Positions 23,640 through 32,707 of a DNA stretch of 64,000 bases are shown one piece after another. Positions within the stretch are counted from its first letter, which is position 1. Every line of letters begins with the position of its first letter. Source of the DNA: Mycobacterium sp. (GTDB lineage: Bacteria; Actinomycetota; Actinomycetes; Mycobacteriales; Mycobacteriaceae); contig JACPVR010000013.1 of NCBI GenBank assembly GCA_016197405.1, forward strand, positions 62,001 through 126,000, given 5' to 3'. The position numbers and the translations under genes were made by a program. The notes beneath the pieces were generated by a model. It searched no databases. It saw only the letters and a program-made list of their open reading frames with translations, and was not told the DNA's origin.

Positions 23640-25195
23640 CGTTCGTGCGCCTCTTCCAGAACCGTGCGGCCCAGTTCGGAATAGTGATCCGGTGAACGGT
23701 ATTTCAGGTACACCGCAAGCAGGACGCCACCGATACCGACCACTGCGACGACATACGGGATAGCGGCGAAGACCCAGTCCGTGGACGCCGAGCCTGCCGC
23801 GAACGAGGCGTTCTTGGCCAGCAGGTAGATGACGTAGAGCATTCCCAGACCGCCGAGCAGTGGTGCGAGGAATGTCTTGAACCAGTGCGCGGTCTCCGGA
23901 TGTTGCTTGTGCACATGGAAATACGAGATCACCGAGAACGCCGCGAGTGCCTGGACGATCATGATCGCGGTGGTTCCCAGCAGGGCCATCAGCCCGTACA
24001 GCCCGGTGTAGGGGTCACGTCCGGTGAAGGCGAAGAACAGCACCACCACGGTGGCGAAACCGGTCTGGACGAAACCGGCGATATGCGGTGAACCGTGGAC
24101 GGCATGGGTGGCGCCGATGGTCTTGCGCATACCGGGGATGACATTCTCCCGGCCCAGCGCGTAGAGGTAGCGGGCGGCGCAGTTGTGGAATGCCATACCG
24201 CACGCGAACGAGCCCGTCATCAGCAGGATCTTGAAGAGGTCAACTGCCCACTGACCGAGGTGCTGCTGCACGGGGTTGAAGAAGATGTTGCCCGCGGTCG
24301 CTGAATCCTGCGCCAGCGCAATGGCATTCTGCGGACCGGTGCCGACGATGGCGAGCCAGGAAACCAGCACGTAGAACACACCGATACCGATGACGGAACT
24401 GACGACAGCGATCGGGATGATCTTCTTCGGGTTGCGGGACTCCTCGCCGTACATGGCGGCGGACTCGAAGCCCACCCAGGACCAGAACGCGAAGAACAAG
24501 CCCACGCCGGCGGACCCGGCCACGGCCATCATGCTGCCGTCGGCACCGGCCACCTCACCGGAGAGGCTGTGAAAACCGTTGAGTGGGTTGAGCGATCCCC
24601 AGGACCAGCCCTGCGGGCCACCGCCAGTGACCAACACCGACAGCGCCATCAGGGACAGCATCACGATCTCGGTGATCAGGAAGACACCGAGCACCTTGGC
24701 GGCGAGGTTGATGTCGAAGTAGGTCAGCACGGCGTTGATGGCCAGCATGAGCGCGGCGAACACCAGCCAGGGCACATGGATGTTGAACAACGACGAGAAG
24801 AGGTCGTTGCCGAAGAACGAGAAGATCCCGATCAACGACGCCTCGAAGACCATGTACGCCAACGCGGTCAGGAAACCCGCTCCCAGACCGACGATGCGTC
24901 CCAGCCCGTGGGAGATGTAGCCGTAGAACGCTCCGGTGGCTGTGATGTGCTTGCTCATCGCGGCGTATCCGATGGCGAACAGCGTCAGCACGATGGTGGC
25001 GACGAAGTAGCCCGCGGGGGCGTACGCGCCGTTGCCGAACCCGACCGAGATCGGCACGTTGCCGACCATCGCGGTGATGGGGGCGGCGGTGGCGACCGCC
25101 ATGAACAGCACGCCCACCAGCCCGACGGCGTTGGGCTTGAGGCGTTGTACCGCGTTGGCCGGCGCGGCGGCGGGTGGATCGGCTAACTCGCTCAT
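23636..25195 (-). CDS. APC-family amino acid/amine permease
   Basis: 519-residue transporter with about 12 helices, ending in a short hydrophilic tail. The first helix carries the APC signature LVGVLFMAVATAAPITAMVGN, and WVGFESAAMYGEESRNPKK is the characteristic loop. Members of this subgroup take up amino acids, polyamines or ethanolamine. It is upstream of and overlaps the phospho-lyase gene by 4 bp and is divergent from the kinase gene, so the likely substrate is an amino alcohol or hydroxyamino acid. Confidence 0.88.
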   Translation of the reverse strand: MSELADPPAAAPANAVQRLKPNAVGLVGVLFMAVATAAPITAMVGNVPISVGFGNGAYAPAGYFVATIVLTLFAIGYAAMSKHITATGAFYGYISHGLGRIVGLGAGFLTALAYMVFEASLIGIFSFFGNDLFSSLFNIHVPWLVFAALMLAINAVLTYFDINLAAKVLGVFLITEIVMLSLMALSVLVTGGGPQGWSWGSLNPLNGFHSLSGEVAGADGSMMAVAGSAGVGLFFAFWSWVGFESAAMYGEESRNPKKIIPIAVVSSVIGIGVFYVLVSWLAIVGTGPQNAIALAQDSATAGNIFFNPVQQHLGQWAVDLFKILLMTGSFACGMAFHNCAARYLYALGRENVIPGMRKTIGATHAVHGSPHIAGFVQTGFATVVVLFFAFTGRDPYTGLYGLMALLGTTAIMIVQALAAFSVISYFHVHKQHPETAHWFKTFLAPLLGGLGMLYVIYLLAKNASFAAGSASTDWVFAAIPYVVAVVGIGGVLLAVYLKYRSPDHYSELGRTVLEEAHER

Positions 25196-25225
25196 TGTGG
25201 TCCTGTCTGCAACATTCGCGACGAT

Positions 25226-25463
25226 AGGGGTTTTGGTCTGTTCTGTGTCGCGTCTTGTGGTCGACGACGATCAACTGCGGGCGTCGAACGCGACACTGCA
25301 CGCGACGTCGGTTATTGATACCGCCGCCAGATCCGTTGGTCAACTTGGAAAATGGGGAATTTCGGCGACAGGTTTCCGTCATGTTTCCGGAATGGCCCGG
25401 TATGAAACAGCGGTGTTAAACCGCGCTTTTTGGTCTGCTCTTATTGGTCTTTTGGTCCAGACT
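25226..25463. promoter_or_regulatory. Divergent control region with TGGTCT repeats
   Basis: This lies within the 275-bp gap 25196-25470, which holds no gene. TGGTCT occurs at 25233-25238, 25431-25436 and 25445-25450, and TTGGTCCAGACT at 25452-25463 ends 7 bases before the kinase ATG. The last resembles the HutC/DasR-type GntR operator GGTCTAGACC at 8 of 10 positions, and a HutC-type GntR is encoded at 27297. The stretch is also noticeably more AT-rich than its surroundings (for example around 25313-25430). The match is seen; binding is inferred. Confidence 0.55.
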
Positions 25464-25470
25464 CGAACGC

Positions 25471-26484
25471 ATGCCGGGACTCCCCATCGACCACGAGATG
25501 TTCGCCCGGGCCGCGCTGCCTTCCTACGGCCGTGACAGCGGCACCGCATTGCGACTGTTGAGTCTGTCGGAGAACGCCACCTATCTGGTGGACGACGCCG
25601 CGCCCGTCGTGCTGCGTGTGCACCGGCCCGGCTACCACAGTGCCGAGGCCATCCGTTCCGAACTGGCCTGGATGACGGCGCTGCGCCGCGAGACCGGGCT
25701 CAAGACGCCGGAGCCGGTGTGCTCGGTCACCGGTGACCCTGTAGTTCTGGCCGAAGTCGGTGACCGGCAGTTGTATGTCGACGCCGTGTCGTTCGTCCCC
25801 GGTTGCACCGCGGAGCAGGATCCGGATGCGGTCGGATTCCGCGCGCTCGGTGAGCTCAGCGCCCGGATGCACAACCACGTGCAGACCTGGTCGCCACCGC
25901 CGGGTTTCACCCGGTTCCGCTGGGACCTCGACGCGACCCTGGGGCCCAGCGCGCGGTGGGGCCGCTGGCGTGACAATGACGCGCTGACCGGAGCCGACCG
26001 CGATGCCATCGCCGCCGCGGAAGCCGAGATCATCACCCGGCTGACCGAATTCGGCACCACACCAGATAGATTCGGCCTCATTCACGCCGATCTGCGGCTG
26101 GCTAATCTGATGATCGATCCGGCGCGTCCCGATTCTCCGATCACCGTCATCGACTTCGACGACTGCGGGTGGTCCTGGCTGCTGGCCGATCTGGGAGCCG
26201 TCGTCTCGTGGATCGAGGACACCCCCGCCGCCGAACACATCATCGAACAATGGCTGCGCGGCTACCTGCCGGCACGCCCGCTGCCCGCCGCGCACCTGGC
26301 CCTGATCCCGACCTTCGTCATGTTGCGCCGCATCATGCTGACGGCGTGGACGGCCACCCATCCCGACGCCGACGCCGCGATCGCCGTCGGACCGGCATAC
26401 GCCAGGGGCACCGCACAACTGGCGCAGCGCTACCTCAGCGACTCGGAGTGGTTGCAGAAAGCCATCTTCGGCGCCCACGTCTGA
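25471..26484 (+). CDS. APH/choline-kinase-like phosphotransferase
   Basis: 337-residue small-molecule kinase. The N-lobe has LSENATYLV and VVLRVHRPG; the catalytic loop [14 protein letters not shown] gives His205, Asp207 and Asn212, and the metal-binding VIDFDD gives Asp228. No aminoglycoside resistance context is present. Beside a phospho-lyase-like PLP enzyme and a permease it most likely phosphorylates an amino alcohol or hydroxyamino acid (ethanolamine, 1-amino-2-propanol or hydroxylysine are family precedents). Start is the ATG at 25471. The SDR gene follows after 35 bases. Confidence 0.82.
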   Translation: MPGLPIDHEMFARAALPSYGRDSGTALRLLSLSENATYLVDDAAPVVLRVHRPGYHSAEAIRSELAWMTALRRETGLKTPEPVCSVTGDPVVLAEVGDRQLYVDAVSFVPGCTAEQDPDAVGFRALGELSARMHNHVQTWSPPPGFTRFRWDLDATLGPSARWGRWRDNDALTGADRDAIAAAEAEIITRLTEFGTTPDRFGLIHADLRLANLMIDPARPDSPITVIDFDDCGWSWLLADLGAVVSWIEDTPAAEHIIEQWLRGYLPARPLPAAHLALIPTFVMLRRIMLTAWTATHPDADAAIAVGPAYARGTAQLAQRYLSDSEWLQKAIFGAHV

Positions 26485-26519
26485 TCTTACGAAAACGCCC
26501 GAATAGGAAGCAGGACAAC

Positions 26520-27293
26520 ATGTTCAACCTGGAATCGGTGTCGGTTCTGGTGACCGGCGGCAGCAAGGGTATCGGCCGCGGTATCGCATCGGTATTCGCC
26601 GCCGCAGGGGCCAACGTGGCGGTGGCCGCGCGCTCGGCGAACGAACTCGACAGCTGCGTCGGCGCACTCGACGAATTCGGTGCCGGCAAGGTGCTCGGGG
26701 TGCGTGCCGATGTCAGCGATCGCGCGGCGTGCACCGAGATGGCCGCAGCCGCCATCGAGGCGTTCGGTGGGCTCGACGTGCTGTGCGCCAACGCCGGAAT
26801 CTTCCCGGACGCGCCCCTTGCGACGATGACCCCCGAGCAGCTCGCCGAGGTGCTCGATGTCAACGTCAAGGGCAACGTGTTCGCCGTGCAGGCCTGTCTG
26901 GACGCGCTCATCGCCTCCGGACGCGGCCGGGTGATCCTGACGTCGTCGATAACCGGGCCGATAACCGGGTACCCGGGCTGGTCGCACTACGGTGCGTCCA
27001 AATCCGCACAGTTGGGCTTCATGCGAACGGCGGCAATCGAATTGGCGCCGCACAAGATCACCGTCAACGCCATTCTGCCCGGCAACATCATGAGCGAGGG
27101 GCTGCTCGCCAACGGCGAGGAGTACATCGCGAGCATGGCCCGCTCGATCCCGGCGGGCGCACTGGGCACCCCGGAGGACATCGGCTACCTGGCGGCTTTC
27201 CTGGCCAGCACGGAAGCGGCCTACATCACCGGTCAGTCCATCGCCGTCGACGGCGGGCAGGTGCTTCCGGAGTCGCTGGACGCGATCGCCTGA
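26520..27293 (+). CDS. Short-chain dehydrogenase (FabG-like)
   Basis: 257-residue NAD(P)-dependent oxidoreductase. Cofactor motif [10 protein letters not shown] at residues 12-21, NAG motif CANAGIF, catalytic Ser in TSSITG and YGASK (Tyr-x3-Lys). It probably reduces or oxidises an intermediate of the kinase/phospho-lyase pathway, such as an aldehyde or hydroxy compound. The regulator gene starts 3 bases after its stop, so kinase, SDR and GntR form one transcript. Confidence 0.87.
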   Translation: MFNLESVSVLVTGGSKGIGRGIASVFAAAGANVAVAARSANELDSCVGALDEFGAGKVLGVRADVSDRAACTEMAAAAIEAFGGLDVLCANAGIFPDAPLATMTPEQLAEVLDVNVKGNVFAVQACLDALIASGRGRVILTSSITGPITGYPGWSHYGASKSAQLGFMRTAAIELAPHKITVNAILPGNIMSEGLLANGEEYIASMARSIPAGALGTPEDIGYLAAFLASTEAAYITGQSIAVDGGQVLPESLDAIA

Positions 27294-27296
27294 CCG

Positions 27297-28106
27297 ATGG
27301 AGGAATCACCGGGGGGACCGGTCGCCGAGGATGTCCGTCGCCGCATCCTGTCCATGCTGGCCAGTGGCGCACTGCGTCCCGGCTCACGGCTGGGTACCGA
27401 ACGCGAGATGGCCGAGACGTTCTCGGTATCGCGATCCACACTGCGCAGCGCGCTGCTACCGCTGAGCAAGGCCGGGGTGCTGGAGCGGCGCACCGGACGC
27501 AACGGCGGGACCTTCGTACGCGCCGACATGGTCGAGCGCAACGCCGCCGAACTGGCCGGGCTGCCGGCCCGGCTGCACAGCGGTGGACACACCAGCGCCA
27601 CCAGGGTGCTCGCGACCGACCGCAGGCCCGCGAGCCCGGCCGAGGCGTCCGCACTCGAAATCACCGACGAAACAGAGGTTTTCACCGTCAAGCGGCTGCG
27701 TTACGCCGACGGTGTTCCGCTGTCGGTGGACCAGGCCTGCTTCGTCGCCGCGCAGGTGCCCGATCTGCTCGAGCAACCGCTTGGCGGCTCACTCTACGAA
27801 TTGTTCCGGGTGCGCTACGGATTGGTTCCGGCCACCTCGACCGAGACCATCGAGGTGGTCAGTGCCAGCCCGCGGGAGGCGCAGTGGCTGGAGATCCCGC
27901 ATCGCCGACCACTGCTGGCGATAACCCGGGTGACCCGCGAACACACCGACCGGCCGTTCGAATACGCCTACGACCTGTTCCGCGCCGACCGGGTCCGGCT
28001 GACCGCCACCATGACATCGGGTGATTCGACCGCCAGTGCCCGCGAGCGCCGCGGCACCGACGGCCGGGTGGAACTGTCGGTCAGCGGTCGAGCCGACAGC
28101 GCCTAG
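27297..28106 (+). CDS. GntR-family regulator, HutC/UTRA type
   Basis: 269-residue regulator: N-terminal winged helix (about 9-75; LGTEREMAETFSVSRSTLRSAL) and a C-terminal UTRA effector domain (about 95-240; FTVKRLRYADGVPLSVDQA, and RPFEYAYDLFRADRVRL near the end). UTRA domains bind sugar phosphates, amino acids or similar small ligands. Last gene of the kinase-SDR-GntR transcript; likely controls the divergent promoters at 25196-25470. Its stop codon coincides with the start of a duplicated fgd1 3' tail. Confidence 0.88.
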   Translation: MEESPGGPVAEDVRRRILSMLASGALRPGSRLGTEREMAETFSVSRSTLRSALLPLSKAGVLERRTGRNGGTFVRADMVERNAAELAGLPARLHSGGHTSATRVLATDRRPASPAEASALEITDETEVFTVKRLRYADGVPLSVDQACFVAAQVPDLLEQPLGGSLYELFRVRYGLVPATSTETIEVVSASPREAQWLEIPHRRPLLAITRVTREHTDRPFEYAYDLFRADRVRLTATMTSGDSTASARERRGTDGRVELSVSGRADSA

Positions 28107-28194
28107 CCCAGCTTGCGCAGGCGCGGCTCTGATCCTTCCGGCGGGCCAAGTCCTCCGGTTGCCTCCCTAGCCCAGCTTGCGCAGGCGGGGTTCG
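28102..28194. repeat. Duplicated 3' tail of fgd1 (two copies 64 bp apart)
   Basis: The sequence starting CCTAGCCCAGCTTGCGCAGG at 28102 recurs at 28166. 22 bp are identical and 26 of 28 match. The second copy is the true end of fgd1 (minus strand, Glu-Pro-Arg-Leu-Arg-Lys-Leu-Gly-stop). The first encodes the same eight residues and stop, and both differences are synonymous (CCG/CCC and GAG/GAA). Upstream of those residues the copies are unrelated. The spacer 28131-28165 holds nothing recognisable. It looks like a recombination scar at the edge of island A. Confidence 0.85.
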
Positions 28195-29177
28195 AGGTCG
28201 CGCTGGAACAGCTCCAAGAAGCGGCGCTGGTCATGGCCGGGCGCATGGAACACCAGATGGTTCAGGCCCCAGTCGACGTAGTCCTTGACCTTGGCGACGG
28301 CTTCGTCGGGATCGGAGGCGACGATCCAGCGTTTGGCGACCTGCTCGATAGGCAGCGCGTCGGCGGCCTTCTCCATCTCGATCGGATCGTCGATGGAGTG
28401 CTTCTGTTCGGCGGTCAGCGACAGCGGCGCCCAGAACCGGGTGTTCTCCAGCGCCAGCTCCGGGTCGGTGTCGTAGGAGATCTTGATCTCGATCATCCGG
28501 TCGACATCGTCTGGGTTCTTGCCCGCGGCCTCGGCACCCTCCCGCATGGCCGGGATGAGCTTCTCCTTGTAGAGCTCCTCGCCCTTACCGGAGGTGCAGA
28601 TGAAACCGTCGCCCGCGCGGCCGGCGTACTTGGCCACCTGCGGTCCGCCCGCGGCGATGTAGATCGGGATACCGCCTTCGGGGACGTCGTAGATCGAGGC
28701 GCCCTTGGTCTTGTAGAACTCGCCGTCGAAGTCGACCCGGTCGCCGAGCCACAGCTCACGCATCAACCGGACGGACTCGCGCAGACGCGCATACCGTTCC
28801 TTGAACTCCGGCCAGTCGCCCTCGTAGCCGGTGGCGATCTCGTTGAGTGCCTCGCCCGTTCCCACCCCGAGGAAGATGCGGTCCGGGTACAGACAGCCCA
28901 TGGTCGCGAAGGCCTGCGCGATGACCGCGGGGTTGTACCGGAACGTCGGCGTCAGCACCGAGGTCCCCAGAATGAGCCGCTCGGTCCGTTCGCCCACCGC
29001 CGTCATCCACGCCAGCGAGAACGGTGCGTGACCGCCCTCGTGCCGCCAGGGCTGGAAGTGATCGCTGACCGTGGCACTGTCCATGCCATGCGCCTCGGCG
29101 GCGACCGCCAGCTCGACGAGTTCACGCGGCGCGAACTGCTCCGCCGACGCCTTGTACCCAAGTTTGAGTTCAGCCAC
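28167..29177 (-). CDS. fgd1: F420-dependent glucose-6-phosphate dehydrogenase
   Basis: 336-residue TIM-barrel enzyme of the luciferase-like superfamily, the normal FGD1 length. It oxidises glucose 6-phosphate and reduces coenzyme F420, feeding F420-dependent reductases. Strongly conserved blocks: [20 protein letters not shown] start, [34 protein letters not shown] and [18 protein letters not shown]. The GTG at 29177, with AAAGGA upstream, gives the family N-terminus; a longer in-frame start was rejected. Here it is cut off from pta by island A. Confidence 0.97.
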   Translation of the reverse strand: MAELKLGYKASAEQFAPRELVELAVAAEAHGMDSATVSDHFQPWRHEGGHAPFSLAWMTAVGERTERLILGTSVLTPTFRYNPAVIAQAFATMGCLYPDRIFLGVGTGEALNEIATGYEGDWPEFKERYARLRESVRLMRELWLGDRVDFDGEFYKTKGASIYDVPEGGIPIYIAAGGPQVAKYAGRAGDGFICTSGKGEELYKEKLIPAMREGAEAAGKNPDDVDRMIEIKISYDTDPELALENTRFWAPLSLTAEQKHSIDDPIEMEKAADALPIEQVAKRWIVASDPDEAVAKVKDYVDWGLNHLVFHAPGHDQRRFLELFQRDLEPRLRKLG

Positions 29178-29223
29178 GTGTTCCTTTCTACTCCAGTGCT
29201 CATCGCGCCCTAAACTCACTCAG

Positions 29224-29967
29224 ATGCCAGCCGCCTCGGTAGAGCTGATTCAGGTGACCGACAGCGTCCACATCGCCAGGACCGCGCTGGTGAATTGGAC
29301 CGTGGTGACCGACGCCGGCGGTGCGATGCTCATCGACGCCGGTTTCCCCGGGCAGCGCGCCGAGGTGCTCGCATCGCTGCGGCAGCTGGGCTTCGATCAC
29401 CGCGATCTGCGCGCGATCCTGTTGACCCACGCCCATATCGACCACTTCGGCACCGCGATCTGGCTGGCCGCCGAACACCGGATACCGGTGTACTGCCACG
29501 CCGATGAGGTCGGTCACGCCCAGCGTGAGTATCTCGAGCAGGCCTCCCCGATCGACGTGGTGTTGCATGCCTGGCAGCCGCGGTGGTTGCTGTGGTCCGC
29601 CGAGATCGCCCGCAAGGGCGCGTTCGTGCACATCGGTATCCCGTCGGCGCAGGCGCTGACCGAGGACATCGCCGCCACCCTGCCGGGCCGGCCCGTGGCC
29701 ATCCCCACCCCCGGACACACCGGCGGGCACTGCTCATATCTGGTGGACGGCGTGCTTGTCAGCGGCGATGCCCTGGTGACGGGGCATCCGACGACGGGGC
29801 GTCGCGGACCGCAGCTGCTGCACAAGGTTTTCAACCACAACCAATTCGACTGCGTGCGCAGCCTGGGCGCGCTGGCACTGCTGGAGACCGAGGTGCTCGT
29901 CCCCGGGCACGGCCCGGTGTGGCGGGGCCCCATCCGCGAGCTCGCCGAGCAGGCCGAAAAGGCCTAG
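29224..29967 (+). CDS. Metallo-beta-lactamase-fold hydrolase
   Basis: 247-residue MBL-fold protein. Metal site THAHIDHFG (His-x-His-x-Asp-His), TPGHTGGH, SGDALVTGHP and PGHGPVW. Glyoxalase II/lactonase-like, with no signal peptide, so probably intracellular; substrate unknown. Divergent from fgd1 across 46 bases, the same arrangement as in M. tuberculosis. Overlaps the convergent LLM gene by 4 bp. Confidence 0.88.
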   Translation: MPAASVELIQVTDSVHIARTALVNWTVVTDAGGAMLIDAGFPGQRAEVLASLRQLGFDHRDLRAILLTHAHIDHFGTAIWLAAEHRIPVYCHADEVGHAQREYLEQASPIDVVLHAWQPRWLLWSAEIARKGAFVHIGIPSAQALTEDIAATLPGRPVAIPTPGHTGGHCSYLVDGVLVSGDALVTGHPTTGRRGPQLLHKVFNHNQFDCVRSLGALALLETEVLVPGHGPVWRGPIRELAEQAEKA

Positions 29968-31097
29968 TCGCCGGCGGCGCCCACGCGCTTGGCGATCAGC
30001 TCATGCGAGCGCAGCCGGTCTTCATGGCTGTGCGCCACCGAGGTGATCACCAGCTCGTCGGCGCCGGTGAGCGCCTGCAACGCGGCCAGCCGGTCGGCGA
30101 CCTCATCGGCGTCGCCGACGAACTGTGTTGCGGTGCGGTCCTTCACGACCGCCAGCTGGTCACCGGTGAGCGGCTCGACGGTGTGGGGGTCAGGGTAGGG
30201 CGCCGCCGCGCCACCGGCCCGGATCGAATACACCCAGTGCCCGTAGCTGGCGGCCAGCTGCCGGGCGGTCGCCGTGTCGTCGGCGACCAGGACGTCGGCC
30301 GAGACCACCACATAGGGCTCAGCCAGGATCGCCGACGGCCGAAAGGCGTTGCGGTAGGCCTGGACAGCATCCAGCGCCGTGCCCGGTGTGATGTGGTAGC
30401 TGGCGACGAACGGCAGACCGCGTTCGGCGGCCACCTGCGCGCTGCGCCCCTTGCTGCTACCGAAGATCCACGGCACCAGGGCACTGCCCTCACCGGGTAC
30501 GGCGTGCAGGTCGACGCCGCCGGAGTGGTAGCGGCCGTCGATCAGCGCCAGCACGTCGTCGACCTGCTCGCCGAAGTCCGGCGCCACGGCCTGCGGTTGC
30601 TGCAGGACCACCGAGCCGGCGCGCAACCGGGCACCGTTGAGCTGGGTCCGGAAGTCGAACGGCGGCGGCACGACGACACCGTCGATGACACGCCACGGCG
30701 GCTCGTCGGGCGCCGGCCGGCTCGACGCCTCCGCTGCGGAGGCCCGCTGCGCCTCGGCCCGACGCTGGCCGGACCTGCCGACACCGAGGTCGATACGGCC
30801 CGGATAGAAGGCGTCCAGCGTCCCGAAGTCCTCGACGACCGCGACCGGTGTGGTGAAGCCCAACTGGACGGCGGCCGCCCCGACGTGAATCCGGTTGGTG
30901 GCCGCCGCGATCTGCCCGATCAGCACCGCGGGCGACGAACTGGCGACCGCCACGAAGTGGTGCTCGGCGACCCAGAACCGCCGAAAACCCCAATCCTCGG
31001 CGTGCTGGGCCAGGTCGACGGTGTTGCGCAACGCGGTGGCGACGTCGCTGCCGGCACTGATCGGCGAGAGGTCCAGCACCGACAGTGCGACGGTCAT
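29964..31097 (-). CDS. LLM-class flavin-dependent oxidoreductase
   Basis: 377-residue luciferase-like TIM-barrel protein starting MTVALSVLDLSPISAGSD. FWVAEHHF, NRIHVGAAAVQLGFTTPVAVVEDFGTLDAFYPGRIDLGVGRSG and WIFGSSKGRSAQVAAERGLPF identify the LLM family close to alkanal-monooxygenase-like (LuxA-related) members. It could use FMN or F420; the sequence alone does not decide. A longer frame to 31394 exists, but the ATG at 31097 gives the canonical start. Confidence 0.87.
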   Translation of the reverse strand: MTVALSVLDLSPISAGSDVATALRNTVDLAQHAEDWGFRRFWVAEHHFVAVASSSPAVLIGQIAAATNRIHVGAAAVQLGFTTPVAVVEDFGTLDAFYPGRIDLGVGRSGQRRAEAQRASAAEASSRPAPDEPPWRVIDGVVVPPPFDFRTQLNGARLRAGSVVLQQPQAVAPDFGEQVDDVLALIDGRYHSGGVDLHAVPGEGSALVPWIFGSSKGRSAQVAAERGLPFVASYHITPGTALDAVQAYRNAFRPSAILAEPYVVVSADVLVADDTATARQLAASYGHWVYSIRAGGAAAPYPDPHTVEPLTGDQLAVVKDRTATQFVGDADEVADRLAALQALTGADELVITSVAHSHEDRLRSHELIAKRVGAAGD

Positions 31098-31197
31098 GAC
31101 GACACCTTCGGCACGTGGTCCATTCAAGGGCCCGCGAAGCGGCGACGCACGCATTGCGCTCACCGGGGTTACAACCCGTGACGACGCTTTCGGAAAA

Positions 31198-31217
31198 AAC
31201 TTGACACGTGTTAAGTT
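31198..31217. promoter_or_regulatory. 20-bp palindrome upstream of an SDR gene
   Basis: AACTTGACACGTGTTAAGTT is an inverted repeat with one mismatched pair, centred on ACACGTGT, ending 7 bases before the ATG at 31225. Its size and symmetry fit a TetR-type operator. The TetR gene convergent with the SDR (32085-32660) is a candidate, though that protein has its own, different palindrome. The same stretch contains TTGACA, which could act as a -35 only for a start inside the gene, so an operator is the simpler reading. Confidence 0.55.
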
Positions 31218-31224
31218 CGGCGGC

Positions 31225-32088
31225 ATGGACAATATCCGTGGCAAGACGATCGTCATCACCGGCGCCGCCCGCGGCATCGGGTTCGCGACCGCGAAAGCGC
31301 TGCTGGCACGGGGTGCCCGCGTTGTCATCGGGGACCGCGACGTGGCCGTTCTGGACACCGCCGTCACCGAACTGCTCCGGCTCGGCCAGGTCACCGGTTA
31401 CCCCGTCGACGTCACCGATGCCGAATCGTTCGAGGTGTTCCTGGACAAGGCCCGCGCCGATGGGACCGGGCACATCGACGTGCTGATCAACAACGCCGGC
31501 GTGATGCCAGTCGGGCCGTTCCTGGAGCAGACCGAGCAGGCCATCCGCACCTCCATCGAGGTCAACTTCTACGGCGTACTGACCGGTTGCCGGTTGGTGC
31601 TGCCGGAGATGACCAAGCGCCGCAGTGGCCATATCGTCAACATCGCCTCGCTGGCGGGCATGGTCGCGGTACCCGGGCAGGTCGTCTACGCCGGCACCAA
31701 GTTCGCCGTTGTGGGGCTCTCGACGGCACTGGCCGACGAGTTCGCCCCGCAGGGCGTCAACGTCAGTGTGGTGCTGCCGACGTTCACCAACACCGAACTG
31801 ATCTCGGGCACCAAGGCCACCGGCGCGCAGAAGCCGGTGCAGCCCGAGGACATCGCCGCCGGCGTCGTCAAGGTGCTCGATCAGCCGTCGATCACCCACC
31901 TGTCGGTGCCGCGCCCGTTGCGCGCCATCAGCGCCATCACCCAGCTGCTGCCGCCCAAGGGGCGGCGCTGGTTGTCGCACAAGATGGGCAATGACACCGT
32001 CTTCCTCAACTTCGACACCACCGCCCGGGCCGGCTACGAGCAGCGCGCCCAGTCGGCCATCGGTGTGGTGGAGAAGCCGGGCGGTTAG
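31225..32088 (+). CDS. Short-chain dehydrogenase
   Basis: 287-residue SDR: TGAARGIG cofactor motif (residues 12-19), NNAGVMPVGPF, Ser in NIASLAG, YAGTK catalytic pair. The C-terminal extension of about 40 residues (LPPKGRRWLSHKMGNDTVF) is seen in mycobacterial SDRs acting on lipophilic alcohols or ketones. Preceded by a 20-bp palindrome. Overlaps the convergent TetR gene by 4 bp. Confidence 0.87.
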   Translation: MDNIRGKTIVITGAARGIGFATAKALLARGARVVIGDRDVAVLDTAVTELLRLGQVTGYPVDVTDAESFEVFLDKARADGTGHIDVLINNAGVMPVGPFLEQTEQAIRTSIEVNFYGVLTGCRLVLPEMTKRRSGHIVNIASLAGMVAVPGQVVYAGTKFAVVGLSTALADEFAPQGVNVSVVLPTFTNTELISGTKATGAQKPVQPEDIAAGVVKVLDQPSITHLSVPRPLRAISAITQLLPPKGRRWLSHKMGNDTVFLNFDTTARAGYEQRAQSAIGVVEKPGG

Positions 32089-32660
32089 TTCCCGTCGGCC
32101 CGGGGTGCGATGACGCGGGCCGCGGCTTCGACCACGACGGGACGGTTGGCGGCGTGGTCGGCGGCCTTGACGGTGTCGTCGTGCTGCGGCCAGCTCGCCC
32201 ACGCCATCCCGATGCCGAACATCGTCACCAGCAGCTGGCGGGGCTCCCACCGGGCGTCGACCAGGCCGGCGGCCTGAGCGGCCGCGATGGCTGCAGCGTC
32301 GCGCTCGCGAACGCTGTGTCCGTCGAGTTCGGGCTCGGCCAGCGGCACACCTTCCAGCCGCGCCCAGGTGACCATCCGCAGATGTTCCGGTTTGTCGACG
32401 GCCAGGTCGTAGAGGTCGCCGGCGAACTCGGCCACCGCGTCGGGCCGTACCGCGACGGCGCTGAAGAACTCCGCGGCGTCGGCGGCGACCACGTGCCGGA
32501 ACAGCGCTTCCTTGTCGCCGAAATGCGCGTACAACCGTTCCTTGCTGGCGTTGGCCGACTTGGCGATCCGGTCGATTCGGGCACCCGACAGGCCGTACCG
32601 GGCGAACTCGGAGCGTGCAGCCCCGACGATCACGTCACGTAGCTCGCTTGCACTTCTCAC
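32085..32660 (-). CDS. TetR-family repressor
   Basis: 191-residue regulator starting at GTG 32660. The HTH is at about residues 8-50 (VIVGAARSEFARYGLSGARI, SANASKERLYAHFGDKEALF). The C-terminal part fits the TetR family in which the ligand is often lipid-like. A near-perfect 24-bp palindrome lies 12 bases upstream, between this gene and the divergent acyltransferase, so autoregulation and control of the acyltransferase are likely. Confidence 0.88.
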   Translation of the reverse strand: MRSASELRDVIVGAARSEFARYGLSGARIDRIAKSANASKERLYAHFGDKEALFRHVVAADAAEFFSAVAVRPDAVAEFAGDLYDLAVDKPEHLRMVTWARLEGVPLAEPELDGHSVRERDAAAIAAAQAAGLVDARWEPRQLLVTMFGIGMAWASWPQHDDTVKAADHAANRPVVVEAAARVIAPRADGN

Positions 32661-32672
32661 AGCTGGATCTTA

Positions 32673-32696
32673 ACCAAACGAACCAGTTCGTTTGGT
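32673..32696. promoter_or_regulatory. 24-bp palindromic operator between tetR and plsC-like gene
   Basis: ACCAAACGAAC at 32673-32683, two central bases (CA), then GTTCGTTTGGT at 32686-32696: perfect 11-bp arms. It fills the 47-bp divergent gap between the TetR gene and the acyltransferase and is the obvious site for that TetR. Confidence 0.8.
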
Positions 32697-32707
32697 ATTT
32701 TCGGGAT

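Noticed and set aside
25471..26484. Aminoglycoside resistance phosphotransferase
   Set aside because: The fold is shared, but the gene lies with an amine permease, phospho-lyase-like PLP enzyme and SDR, which indicates metabolism rather than resistance.
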